Source of the DNA: Aliigemmobacter aestuarii
GTDB lineage: Bacteria; Pseudomonadota; Alphaproteobacteria; Rhodobacterales; Rhodobacteraceae
Length of the DNA stretch: 64,000 nucleotides
Assembly: GCF_004799285.1 (NCBI RefSeq)
Contig: NZ_SSND01000001.1
Coordinates: forward strand, 1,426,001 to 1,490,000
Direction of reading: 5' to 3'
The notes beneath the pieces were generated by a model. That model was not told the DNA's origin and ran no database searches. It saw only the letters and a program-made list of their open reading frames with translations. This document shows, in pieces, positions 7,370 to 15,825 of the stretch (positions are counted from its first letter, which is position 1; each line of letters begins with the position of its first letter). The position numbers were made by a program, and so were the translations under genes.

Positions 7370-10300
7370 TGCGGCGCCTGCTTTTCCTTTTCCCGCTCCT
7401 TTCGCTGCCGGTCACGGGCCTTGCCCAGGAGGATGACCGGGGCTATCTGACCGCGCTTCTGGAAGACAACCTGTCGACCGACGACCAGAAGGTCACGATC
7501 ACCGGGTTCGAAGGCGCGCTGTCGTCTCGGGCGACGATGGCCGAACTCACGATCGCCGATGCCGATGGACCCTGGCTTACGCTTCGTGACGTGGCGCTGG
7601 ACTGGAGTCGCGCCGCGCTGTTGTCGGGCAACGTTCAGGTCAACGAACTTACGGCCGCAGAAATCCGGCTTGACCGGCTGCCGCCCGCCGGTGACGACCA
7701 GCCCACGCCCGAAGCCGCACCCTTTGCGCTGCCGGAACTGCCGGTGTCGATCCAGATCGGCAAGATCGCGGCGGATACGATCGTTTTGGGCGAGCCGATC
7801 CTTGGAACGCTGGTCGAGGGGCGGCTTGAGGCGGCGGCCTCGCTGGCCGGGGGCGAAGGCAGTATCGACCTGACGCTGGAGCGCACGGATGGCGGGCCGG
7901 ACGGGGTGTTCGACCTGACCGCGGGTTATTCCAACGCCACGCGCAACCTTCTTGTCTCGCTCGATGCCCGCGAAGATGCCGGAGGGCTGAGCGCGACACT
8001 GCTGGGTATCCCCGGTGCGCCGGATCTGGAACTGACGGTGAAGGGTGACGCGCCGATTTCGGATTTCACGGCCGATATCAGGCTTTTGTCGGATGGTCAG
8101 GAACGGCTTGCCGGGGCGGTCGAGATCGCATCGGAACCGGAAGGTGCCACGCGCTTTGCGGCAAGGCTGGGCGGCGATCCGGCGCCGCTGTTCCTGCCGG
8201 AATATGCCGATTTCTTCGGCGATGCGCTTCAGCTTCAGGCCGATGGGCTGCGGTCTGCCACGGGACAGCTGACCCTGTCGCAACTCGTCCTGACCGCGCG
8301 CGGCATGCAGATCGCGGGGTCTGGCATCATCGCGCCGGATGGCCTGCCCGAACAGCTTGACCTTGACGTGACGATGGGCAGTCCGGACGGCCAGCCCTTG
8401 CTTCTACCCTTTGCAACCGACGCCGGAACCGCGATGCGCGATGCCCGGCTGCGCGTTGCCTTCGACGCTTCACGCGGCGACGGGTGGTCGCTTTCGGGGC
8501 AGCTGAACGGGCTGAGCCGGACTGATCTGACTGCCAGTCAGGTCACGCTGAACGGGTCGGGCCGCATCAATCGCGGCACCGGAACCGGCGCACGTCCCGT
8601 GGTCGGCGGCACCGTGAGGTTCGGGGCCGAAGGGCTGGCAATGGCCGATCCCGCGCTTGCCGAACTGATCGGAAGCACGATCCAGGGCACGGGCACCTTC
8701 TTCTGGCAGGAGGGCAGCGAGGCGCTGACCATCCCGAGGATCGAACTTGGGGGCGCCGATTACGGCATGACCGCCGGGCTGCGCATCCGTGGCCTTCATT
8801 CCGGGATCACCATCTCTGGCCGGGCCGATGCCGAGGTTGGCGACCTGTCCCGCGCCAGCCGCCTTGCCGGGCGCACGCTGGCGGGGGCTGCGCGGCTTTC
8901 GGCGGAGGGCGAGACAAGCCTTCTGGGCGGCGCCTTCGATCTGGTCGCCGATGTGAACGGCACCGATCTTGGCATCGGGATTTCCGAGGTCGACAATCTG
9001 TTGCGGGGCGCATCGAAGGTTTCCGTATCGGTCCGCCGCGATGAAACCGGAACGACCCTGCGCGCGCTTGAAGTGGCGGCGGCCAGCCTGACCGCGGATG
9101 CATCAGGCCGCTATGCCACGGCGGGCAGCGACATCACCGCCAACCTTGATTTTGCCGACCTCTCGGTGATGGGCGGCCCCTATGGCGGTGCGCTTGCGGG
9201 CGTTGCCCGCTTCACCGGCACACCCGATGACGGCACGCTTTCGGTTGACGCGCGCGGCGAGGGGCTGCGCATCGGAGTGGCCGAGGCAGACGCCCTCATG
9301 CGCGGCGCCTCGACCGTGACGCTTGAGGCGGCGATCCGGGGCACCGCGGTCGATATCCGCAGGCTGGACGTGAAGGCCGCAACGCTGGATGCGTCGATCA
9401 CCGGGCTTCTGGACCCGAACGGCAGCGACCTTGCGGCACAGCTTGGCCTGTCCGACCTTTCGGGGTTGGGGAACGGCTATCGGGGTTCCGCGCAACTGAA
9501 CGCAACGGTGAGGGGCACCCCTGAGGCGGCGCAGGTGGCGGTCAATGGCACCGGGACCAATCTCGCCATTGGCCAGGCCGAGGCGGACACCCTGCTGCGT
9601 GGCACTTCTACCCTGTCGGCAAACCTTTCGATCGACGGGGACCGCATCCGCGTGGACGGGCTCGACCTGACCAACCCGCAGCTCTCGGCCCGCGCGAGCG
9701 GCAGGCTGGACGGTGCAGACCGCACGCTGGATGTCGATGCCAGGCTGACCGATCTGGGCATCCTGCTGGCCGAGTTTCCTGGCCCTGCCACGATCAGCGG
9801 CACGGCGCGCGAGGACGCGACGGGCTATGTCCTCGACCTCGCGGGGCGTGGGCCGGGCGGGATCGATGCGCGCATCAGCGGGCGTCTTGACGGGCGGCTT
9901 CAGGGCAGCGGGCTGCGGATCGCGGGTAGTGCACGGGCCGAACTGGCCAACCCGTTCATACGGCCCCGGACGGCGCGCGGGCCGGTCAGCTTCGACGTGA
10001 CGGTGAACGGGCCGTTCGCGCCCCGCTCGCTGTCGGGGCGGATCGCCCTGACGGGGGCCGAACTCGCCGACCCCACCCTTCCGTTCTCGGTTCTCGGGCT
10101 GAACGTCCAAGCCGATCTGGCCTCGGGACGGGCCGCCCTTTCAGGCGGGGCGCAGATTTCGACCGGCGGGCAGGTCGCCATAGACGGGTCCGTCGGACTG
10201 GAGCCGCCCTTTGACGCGACGATCGCAAGCCGGTTGACGAATGTCGTCCTGCGCGATCCGAAGCTGTTCGAAACCCGGCTGAACGGCGACATCGCCGTGC

Positions 10301-11196
10301 GGGGGCCATTGACCGGGGGCGCCGTGATCAGCGGATCGGTCCTGCTTCTTGAAACGGAACTGCGGGTGCCGTCGACGGGGATGACGGGCTTGGGCGATGT
10401 GCCGGGCTTGCAGCATGTGAACGAACCCGGCGCCGTGCGCGAGACCCGCCGCCGCGCGGGTCTGCTGGGGGACGCAGCCGACGAAACGGCGGCAGGCGGT
10501 CGCCCCTTCGGACTGGATCTGCTGATTTCGGCACCGAGTCGGCTGTTCATTCGCGGCCGGGGGCTGGATGCGGAACTTGGCGGCGAACTGCGGGTTGCCG
10601 GCACCACCGACCAGGTGGTTCCCAGCGGCGCGTTTGCCCTGATCCGGGGGCGGCTCGACATCCTCGGCAAACGGCTCAACCTGTCCGAGGCGACACTGCA
10701 GCTGGAAGGCGATTTCAACCCCATACTGCGTATCCTTGCCTCGACCGAAAGCGACGGGATCGTTTCGTCGGTTTCGATCGAAGGGCCCGCCGACACACCC
10801 GAGGTTTCGTTCGTCTCGGTTCCCGAGCTGCCCGAGGAAGAGGTTCTGGCGCGGCTTCTGTTCGATCGGGGGCTGACGAACCTGTCGGCCCTTCAGGCGG
10901 TGCAACTTGCAAGTGCCGTGGCCACACTGGCCGGACGGGGCGGCGAGGGCATCGTCAGCAAGCTGCGCAAGGGGATCGGCCTTGACGATCTGGACGTCGA
11001 AACGGATGCGGATGGCGGCACATCGGTCCGCGCGGGCAAATACATCTCGCGCAACGTTTATACCGAGGTCGAAGTCGACGACAAGGGACAGAGCGAGATC
11101 AACCTGAACCTGGACATCACGCCCAACCTGACCGTGCGCGGCACTGCGGGCGGCGACGGGACCAGCATCGGGATCTTCCTGGAAAAGGACTATTGA
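7369..11196 (+). CDS. tamB: translocation and assembly module protein TamB
   Basis: 1275-residue inner-membrane-anchored periplasmic protein that bridges to TamA. An N-terminal membrane anchor or signal (residues 1-20) is followed by a long beta-rich region built from AsmA/TamB-type repeats. The C-terminal DUF490 domain (about 950-1275) ends with ITPNLTVRGTAGGDGTSIGI. Three consecutive 99-residue units with the motif IGxxExDxLxRG start at residues 536, 635 and 734. The length fits the family (1200-1500). The start overlaps the tamA stop by one base. The next gene converges with only 18 bases between stops and no visible terminator. Confidence 0.92.
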   Translation: MRRLLFLFPLLSLPVTGLAQEDDRGYLTALLEDNLSTDDQKVTITGFEGALSSRATMAELTIADADGPWLTLRDVALDWSRAALLSGNVQVNELTAAEIRLDRLPPAGDDQPTPEAAPFALPELPVSIQIGKIAADTIVLGEPILGTLVEGRLEAAASLAGGEGSIDLTLERTDGGPDGVFDLTAGYSNATRNLLVSLDAREDAGGLSATLLGIPGAPDLELTVKGDAPISDFTADIRLLSDGQERLAGAVEIASEPEGATRFAARLGGDPAPLFLPEYADFFGDALQLQADGLRSATGQLTLSQLVLTARGMQIAGSGIIAPDGLPEQLDLDVTMGSPDGQPLLLPFATDAGTAMRDARLRVAFDASRGDGWSLSGQLNGLSRTDLTASQVTLNGSGRINRGTGTGARPVVGGTVRFGAEGLAMADPALAELIGSTIQGTGTFFWQEGSEALTIPRIELGGADYGMTAGLRIRGLHSGITISGRADAEVGDLSRASRLAGRTLAGAARLSAEGETSLLGGAFDLVADVNGTDLGIGISEVDNLLRGASKVSVSVRRDETGTTLRALEVAAASLTADASGRYATAGSDITANLDFADLSVMGGPYGGALAGVARFTGTPDDGTLSVDARGEGLRIGVAEADALMRGASTVTLEAAIRGTAVDIRRLDVKAATLDASITGLLDPNGSDLAAQLGLSDLSGLGNGYRGSAQLNATVRGTPEAAQVAVNGTGTNLAIGQAEADTLLRGTSTLSANLSIDGDRIRVDGLDLTNPQLSARASGRLDGADRTLDVDARLTDLGILLAEFPGPATISGTAREDATGYVLDLAGRGPGGIDARISGRLDGRLQGSGLRIAGSARAELANPFIRPRTARGPVSFDVTVNGPFAPRSLSGRIALTGAELADPTLPFSVLGLNVQADLASGRAALSGGAQISTGGQVAIDGSVGLEPPFDATIASRLTNVVLRDPKLFETRLNGDIAVRGPLTGGAVISGSVLLLETELRVPSTGMTGLGDVPGLQHVNEPGAVRETRRRAGLLGDAADETAAGGRPFGLDLLISAPSRLFIRGRGLDAELGGELRVAGTTDQVVPSGAFALIRGRLDILGKRLNLSEATLQLEGDFNPILRILASTESDGIVSSVSIEGPADTPEVSFVSVPELPEEEVLARLLFDRGLTNLSALQAVQLASAVATLAGRGGEGIVSKLRKGIGLDDLDVETDADGGTSVRAGKYISRNVYTEVEVDDKGQSEINLNLDITPNLTVRGTAGGDGTSIGIFLEKDY
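8974..9864 (+). repeat. three 297-bp coding repeats within tamB
   Basis: The motif IG-x-x-E-x-D-x-L-[LM]-R-G-[AT]-S recurs at nucleotides 8974, 9271 and 9568, exactly 297 bases apart. The units also align over their remaining length: LEV/LDV/LDL at unit position about 35, then an ASGR-like turn, then D-L-S or L-T-D-L. DNA identity is moderate, so the duplications are old rather than recent. Confidence 0.8.
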
Positions 11197-11214
11197 CCAC
11201 GGCCCGCAGGCCCG

Positions 11215-11538
11215 TCAGTTCAGCAGGACGGGGCGGTCCGGGTCCGGCCAATCCATCATCCCGGCCCAGAGATGTTCCAGATCGCGGGCGGCGCGCTGCG
11301 ACAGGCCCGGATCGTCACTGAACAGGTTGTTGAGTGTGTGGCGGAACGCCTCGCGCGTGCCCAGGGCGCGGATCTGGCGGCCAGCCAGCAGCAGGTGGTG
11401 ATAATCGCGCGAACGGGACAGCGCGAGATCGTCCGGCAGATCGCCTTCGGGGTCGACCAGGCGAAGGTAGAAACGACGCGCGCGAGTGACGGCCTCGGAC
11501 AAGAGGACTTCCGGTTCGCGAACTCGATTCATCTGCAT
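11215..11538 (-). CDS. conserved hypothetical small cytoplasmic protein
   Basis: 107-residue protein that I do not recognise. It is rich in charged and helical segments (SEAVTRARRFYLRL, SRSRDYHHLLLAGRQIRALG) with no signal peptide, no membrane segment and no cysteine cluster. The tail has HLWAGMMDWPDPDRPVLL. A strong GGAGG five bases before ATG 11538 supports this start. Codon use matches its neighbours, so it looks like a real gene. It converges on tamB and has its own upstream region (11539-11720), which is AT-richer than average and probably holds its promoter. Confidence 0.6.
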   Translation of the reverse strand: MQMNRVREPEVLLSEAVTRARRFYLRLVDPEGDLPDDLALSRSRDYHHLLLAGRQIRALGTREAFRHTLNNLFSDDPGLSQRAARDLEHLWAGMMDWPDPDRPVLLN

Positions 11539-11720
11539 TTCTCCCTCCGGATGAACTGCCCACACGCGGGGCATGAAACCGCTTACCTGGCAATCGATTA
11601 TGCGAAGGCCGTGGCCGCGAAGACCCCAAGTCATCGGCATTGTTTCGATTGCTCGAACTATAATTAGCATAACGAGTATTGGATGACACGAAATCTTGCC
11701 GAAAACGTGGCGGAATTCGA

Positions 11721-12554
11721 TCAATTGGATGGATCGTTCTGGGCATCTATGGCCACCCCCAGGAGGATGGCGTAGGCCGAAAGGTAAAGCCACATCATCA
11801 GGGCCACGACAGCCCCGATCGAACCGTAGACCTGATTGTAGTTTCCGAAATTCGCGAGGTAGAAAACAAAACCGCGCGCGACGACGATCCACAGGATCAC
11901 CGCCAGCAGCAGCCCGCGCGTCAGCAGCCTCGGGCGGCCGCTCCGGGGGCGGTTCGGGCTGAAGCGGTAGATCAGGCCAAGCCCCAGCGCCACCAGCGCC
12001 ACAGCCAGCGCCGTGTTCGCCAGTTCAAGGACCAGGGCCGCCGACGGGCCAAGCGGCAGGAAGGCAAGCCCCACGGGCACCACGACAGCCGCCAGCAGGG
12101 CGGAAAGCGCGATGGCGATCAAGGCAAGCGTCAGAATACCCGCCATCAGCAGGTGGCGCGGACCGCTGCGGGACGGCAGGTGATGGATGCGGTTCACCCC
12201 TTCGACCAGCGCGGCCACCCCGGCACGGGCCGACCAGAGCGCGAACAGAAGCGACAGGACGCTGGCCCAACCAAGCCGCGCGCCCCCGGCGCGGATCAGC
12301 GCCTCGACCTGTGTGTTGATCAGCGAGAACGCCTCGGCCGGCAGGAACTCGGCCGCCAGATCCATCTGGCTGCGGATGATCGCGGGATCAAAGAACACGC
12401 CCCACAGGGCGATGACCGCAGCGAGGGCGGGAAAGATCGACAGGAAGCCGAAGAAGGCGACCGAGGCGGCGATGGTCCCCAGACCCGCCCTGTCCATCCG
12501 CTGCCCCATCCGGCGCAGCCAGTCACGGGCAGAGGCGATGCGACGTCTGTTCAT
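11721..12554 (-). CDS. YihY/virulence factor BrkB family inner-membrane protein
   Basis: 277-residue integral membrane protein with about six hydrophobic helices, beginning with the family signature AASVAFFGFLSIFPALAAV near residue 30. It also has GVNRIHHLP and an NYNQVYGSIGAVVALMMWLY stretch near the C-terminus, both typical of YihY/BrkB. The function of the family is unsettled; proposals include envelope roles. A TTG four codons upstream could also start it, but ATG 12554 is preferred. It follows a strong terminator, so it is probably transcribed separately from the yjb-like genes upstream. Confidence 0.85.
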   Translation of the reverse strand: MNRRRIASARDWLRRMGQRMDRAGLGTIAASVAFFGFLSIFPALAAVIALWGVFFDPAIIRSQMDLAAEFLPAEAFSLINTQVEALIRAGGARLGWASVLSLLFALWSARAGVAALVEGVNRIHHLPSRSGPRHLLMAGILTLALIAIALSALLAAVVVPVGLAFLPLGPSAALVLELANTALAVALVALGLGLIYRFSPNRPRSGRPRLLTRGLLLAVILWIVVARGFVFYLANFGNYNQVYGSIGAVVALMMWLYLSAYAILLGVAIDAQNDPSN

Positions 12555-12564
12555 CGGGTTCGCC

Positions 12565-12595
12565 AAAAAAGAAAAGGGCCCGCAAACGCGGACCC
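12565..12595 (-). terminator. rho-independent terminator after the yjbE-like gene
   Basis: On the minus strand GGGTCCGC-GTTT-GCGGGCCC forms an 8-bp stem with one G-T type mismatch, followed by TTTTCTTTTTT. It lies between the small yjbE-like gene and yihY and should end most transcripts from the yjb-like genes. Confidence 0.85.
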
Positions 12596-12633
12596 AATCC
12601 TTTGACTAAGCCAAACGCCCGAAGGCGAAAGGA

Positions 12634-12834
12634 TTAGTGGCTGCCCGAGGACGAAGCGGCCAGAGCAGCGACCAGGCCCAGACCGACGAGCGGCAGGATG
12701 GCGCCGCCCGAGGTGGTGGCAGCAGCGGCCACAACCGGGGGCTCTTCAGCGATGATGACCGGGCCGCCAGCGGTGGCAGCGGTCACCGACGACAGCAGAG
12801 CGGCGGCAGCGACGAAAGCGGTGAATTTTTTCAT
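12634..12834 (-). CDS. small exported Gly/Ala-rich protein, YjbE/GfcA-like
   Basis: 66-residue protein with a clear Sec signal peptide (MKKFTAFVAAAALLSSVTAATA, residues 1-22 split here for brevity at ATA|GG). A short mature part contains PVIIAEEPPVV, a hydrophobic GAILPLVGLGLVAALA segment and an SSSGSH tail. GGAGAG precedes the ATG at good distance. E. coli YjbE/GfcA is likewise a tiny exported Ala/Ser/Gly-rich protein encoded beside YjbF and YjbH homologues. The assignment rests on size, export signal and neighbourhood rather than on residue identity. A strong terminator follows. Confidence 0.6.
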   Translation of the reverse strand: MKKFTAFVAAAALLSSVTAATAGGPVIIAEEPPVVAAAATTSGGAILPLVGLGLVAALAASSSGSH

Positions 12835-12909
12835 TTTACTCTCCGTGACTTGGATTGGACGATTAAGGTTCGGATACCATACGGCGACACAGTAGAAAAG
12901 CCTTATCTT

Positions 12910-13596
12910 CTAGCCTTTGTCAACCACGCGCTGGAACTCCAGATAGCCCCATTCCTGGGCAAGCAACTGCTTGGATTTTCTAAGAAAATTACCTCCTTCG
13001 AACCAGTACTCATTGCGGAATTGCCCCCCGTTTCCGGTGCAATCCTCGATAACATGGCGGGTCGTGTGTTGCCGGTCTACAACGGTTATTGTTTCAACCC
13101 CGGCAGTTTTGACCGTGCAGGCGTATTCCCGCCGGATATTTTGGTCGGCGCCGTCGAGATAATCGAAGATTCGCGTATGCGATCCGCTGCCAGAGGCGAT
13201 CTGGCCGATGCTCGGGCCGCTGGATTGCATGATATCGGGCCCGAATCCCCGCGTTGCGACCATCACGCCGCCCCGGAAGGAAATCGTGCGGTTGTCCGGC
13301 GAGGCCCAGGTTTCCACCGCGCCGTTGGTCGCGTAAGGAACGAAGAACGCGGTCAGGCCGCTGGCCGGCAGCTGCGCCATGATCATCGGCGTGTTGAACT
13401 GGTTCAGCTCGGCCCGGGTGATCCCCGCACCGCCCCCCGCCGGAGCGGCGTCGCCCTTCGCACGGGCGGCCATGGCCGCGCCAACCTCCTTGACGATCTT
13501 CACACCCGTATTGGCGTCAGGATCGTTGCCACAGCCCGAAAGCACCAGTGCCGCGCCCGCCAGGGCCGCAGCGAGGGAAGCCTTGCGTCGGATCAT
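12910..13596 (-). CDS. yjbF: YjbF/GfcB-family lipoprotein
   Basis: 228-residue outer-membrane-type lipoprotein. The lipobox LSGC puts the lipidated cysteine at residue 22. The body fits the YjbF group lipoproteins linked to exopolysaccharide production: GGVMVATRGFGPDIM in the middle and DGADQNIRREYACTV later. The ATG at 13596 overlaps the stop of yjbH (ATGA), which fixes the start and implies coupled translation. The next gene downstream is the YjbE-like small protein, 75 bases away. The biochemical role is unknown even in E. coli, where yjbEFGH is controlled by the Rcs system and affects extracellular polysaccharide. Confidence 0.8.
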   Translation of the reverse strand: MIRRKASLAAALAGAALVLSGCGNDPDANTGVKIVKEVGAAMAARAKGDAAPAGGGAGITRAELNQFNTPMIMAQLPASGLTAFFVPYATNGAVETWASPDNRTISFRGGVMVATRGFGPDIMQSSGPSIGQIASGSGSHTRIFDYLDGADQNIRREYACTVKTAGVETITVVDRQHTTRHVIEDCTGNGGQFRNEYWFEGGNFLRKSKQLLAQEWGYLEFQRVVDKG

Positions 13597-15731
13597 TTCC
13601 AGAATCTCCCCCACTGATCATCCAGACCCGAGGCGTGGTAATCGCGCACCGAATCGTACAGGCGGCCGTCGACCTCGACCTTCTGGCCCCCGTCGCGCCC
13701 GAAGGGACGGATGATCGTCGTGGCCTTCTTGCGGGTCGGCTGCCCGGTGCCCCAGGCGAAGGGGATTTCCAGCTTGATGCCCTTGTCGAACGAACCCGAC
13801 CCGAAATCGGCTTCGGAGACATTCGTCTTGGTGGCAAAGGCGCCGACGCGCCAGCCGTTCGAAAACTCGCGGTCGATCGCGAGCGTGGCACCGATGTCAC
13901 CCGCCAGATAGCGCCCCACATCGACCTGCGCATGGAAGCCCGGCGCGAAGTTGTAATAGGCCGAGATATGGCCGGTCGCGACCTTGTAGTCATATTCGCC
14001 AAAGCCAAGGCCACCATCGGTGTCGCGCTGCGCGACATAGTTGACCTCGGCGCCCAGGGCGAACTTGCTGTCGACCGGCTTCCACAAAAGCTCGCCCGAA
14101 ACCCCGGCGAACATCCGTTCCAGATAGCCGGCGGTGACGCGGGCATAGACGTCGTTGCCCAGATAGCCATATTTCGCGACCGTCAGCGATTCCAGCGCCG
14201 GGTCGGCCTTGGCGTCATAGACGTCGACATCGGAACGCACGGGTTGCAGCCCGGTCGGGATGTCGGGCGGCGGCTCGTCCAGGTTGCCCGCGATCTTCTT
14301 GGTCGCCGAACCGGCCAGGACCAGACCCGGCGCGATCTCGTAGCGGGCGGCAAAGCGAAGCCCGACGTCCATCTTGAAGGGGTCGCGCTGGTCGAACAGG
14401 CGGATGCGGTTGTAGGGGCCAAGCGACCACGAGAGTTTCGGGTAAAGCTCCGGATCGTAGGCGAGGTTGGCCATCGGCGCCCCCGGGTTCGACACGGTCG
14501 TGCGAGCGCGCATCGCGTCGGCGGCGCCGGGCGTGAATTCCAGCGCCTCGATATCGGTCCGGCGCACCGTGACCTTCGAGGCGGGCATGCCGCGCACCAG
14601 GGGGACGACCTCGAAATTCTCGATCGAGGCGGGCATGACCGCCGTCATCGCGCGCGCCACGCGGCCGATCGCCTGCGCTTCGGCATCATAGCGGGTGTTG
14701 CGGATCCGGACCTGCGCCGTGCGCCCGTCGTATCCCATCGCCTCGACGACGATGCCATCCTTTTCCAGCCACTTGTTCAGGTTCTGGATCAGCTGTTCGC
14801 GCGCGCCTTCCTGCGCCACCCATTCGGGCGACCATGCATCGGGATCGGACGTCGGCGAGGGGCGCACCTTCACCGGCGTCGGGGCCGGGCCGCCGACGCC
14901 GCCCATCGGGCGCTGCTTGGGGTTCATCACGAATTGCAGCGACACGCCCAGTTCGGACCCATACATGTAATAGGCGCCAAGCCGCAGGCTGTCGTAGGCC
15001 TGATATTCGATCCCGAAGTTCAGCGGGCTTTTCCGTTCGAAGGTACGACGCACTCCCGCCTCGTTCGTGTAGTCGTCCGAGGAATATTCGGCCTTGATCG
15101 ACCACCGGTCGTTGACCGCCCATTCCACGCCCGCGAAGGGCGCGGCGGGGCCGCGGAACCACTGGTCGAAGCTGGGCTTGCCGCCCTTGCCCGCGTCGAT
15201 GGCGGGCCGTGGCCCGAAGGGCGATCCGATGTCGCCATAGCTGCCAAGGCGGCCCCAACCCAAGCCGGCGGTCACCTTGATCCGGTCGTTCAGGTTCTTG
15301 GTGGCTGCGATGTATTCCCCGGACAGCACGCCGGTGCCGACGAAATCCTGAAAGCCCACGGTCACGGCGGGCACATACCGGCCTTCCTTCAGGACCTGAT
15401 AGCGAAGGTCGAAGCTGCGGTCATAGTAGACATCCCAGATCGACGGACGGAAATCATCCCAGTTCCGGACCCCGAGATAGCGGAAGCTTGCCCCAAGCCG
15501 CGGGGTGATCTGGAACGACAGGGTGGTGCGGCTGATCGGGCCGAAATGGGCGGAGGTGACGGTCAGCATGCCGTCGGCCTGCGATTCACCCGATGGCATG
15601 TCCATCAGACCGGAAACGCCGTAGAAGTTCAGCGAGGGACGGTTTTCCCCGATGGCAAGGCCAGCCGAAACCACCGCCACCGCAGAGGTCATCCCGAACA
15701 GAGCAATGCGTCTGGGCGAAGGAAGTCTCAT
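13593..15731 (-). CDS. yjbH: YjbH/GfcD-family outer-membrane exopolysaccharide protein
   Basis: 712-residue exported protein predicted to form one or two outer-membrane beta-barrels. It has an N-terminal signal region (residues 1-27) and the family opening PSLNFYGVSGLMDMPSGESQ. Many amphipathic strands follow, such as YEIAPGLVLAGSATKKIAG and ARVTAGYLERMFAGVSGELL, and the protein ends in an aromatic-rich RFWK. The length matches YjbH/GfcD (about 700). It overlaps yjbF by four bases. The 94-base gap from the dehydratase upstream may hold its own promoter. A role in moving or modifying surface polysaccharide follows from the family and the neighbours. Confidence 0.88.
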   Translation of the reverse strand: MRLPSPRRIALFGMTSAVAVVSAGLAIGENRPSLNFYGVSGLMDMPSGESQADGMLTVTSAHFGPISRTTLSFQITPRLGASFRYLGVRNWDDFRPSIWDVYYDRSFDLRYQVLKEGRYVPAVTVGFQDFVGTGVLSGEYIAATKNLNDRIKVTAGLGWGRLGSYGDIGSPFGPRPAIDAGKGGKPSFDQWFRGPAAPFAGVEWAVNDRWSIKAEYSSDDYTNEAGVRRTFERKSPLNFGIEYQAYDSLRLGAYYMYGSELGVSLQFVMNPKQRPMGGVGGPAPTPVKVRPSPTSDPDAWSPEWVAQEGAREQLIQNLNKWLEKDGIVVEAMGYDGRTAQVRIRNTRYDAEAQAIGRVARAMTAVMPASIENFEVVPLVRGMPASKVTVRRTDIEALEFTPGAADAMRARTTVSNPGAPMANLAYDPELYPKLSWSLGPYNRIRLFDQRDPFKMDVGLRFAARYEIAPGLVLAGSATKKIAGNLDEPPPDIPTGLQPVRSDVDVYDAKADPALESLTVAKYGYLGNDVYARVTAGYLERMFAGVSGELLWKPVDSKFALGAEVNYVAQRDTDGGLGFGEYDYKVATGHISAYYNFAPGFHAQVDVGRYLAGDIGATLAIDREFSNGWRVGAFATKTNVSEADFGSGSFDKGIKLEIPFAWGTGQPTRKKATTIIRPFGRDGGQKVEVDGRLYDSVRDYHASGLDDQWGRFWK

Positions 15732-15825
15732 CGTACACAGCCTTATGTCTTTGGGCGCCACTCTAAGGGAATGCCGATGGCGCAACAATCCATTTCCGGG
15801 CAACCGATTCGTTGATCCACCCGGC

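Noticed and set aside
11679-12605. 308-codon plus-strand frame opposite yihY
   Set aside because: Low-complexity Arg/Gln/Asp product antisense to a membrane protein with family signatures.
12596-12635. Outer hairpin AATCCTTT...AAAGGATT after the yjbE-like gene as a second terminator or sRNA
   Set aside because: The arms are AT-rich with a long interrupted loop and no T run. It probably only extends the real terminator just downstream.
13548-15815. 755-codon plus-strand frame opposite yjbH
   Set aside because: Shadow of the yjbH reading frame; highly charged and without motifs.
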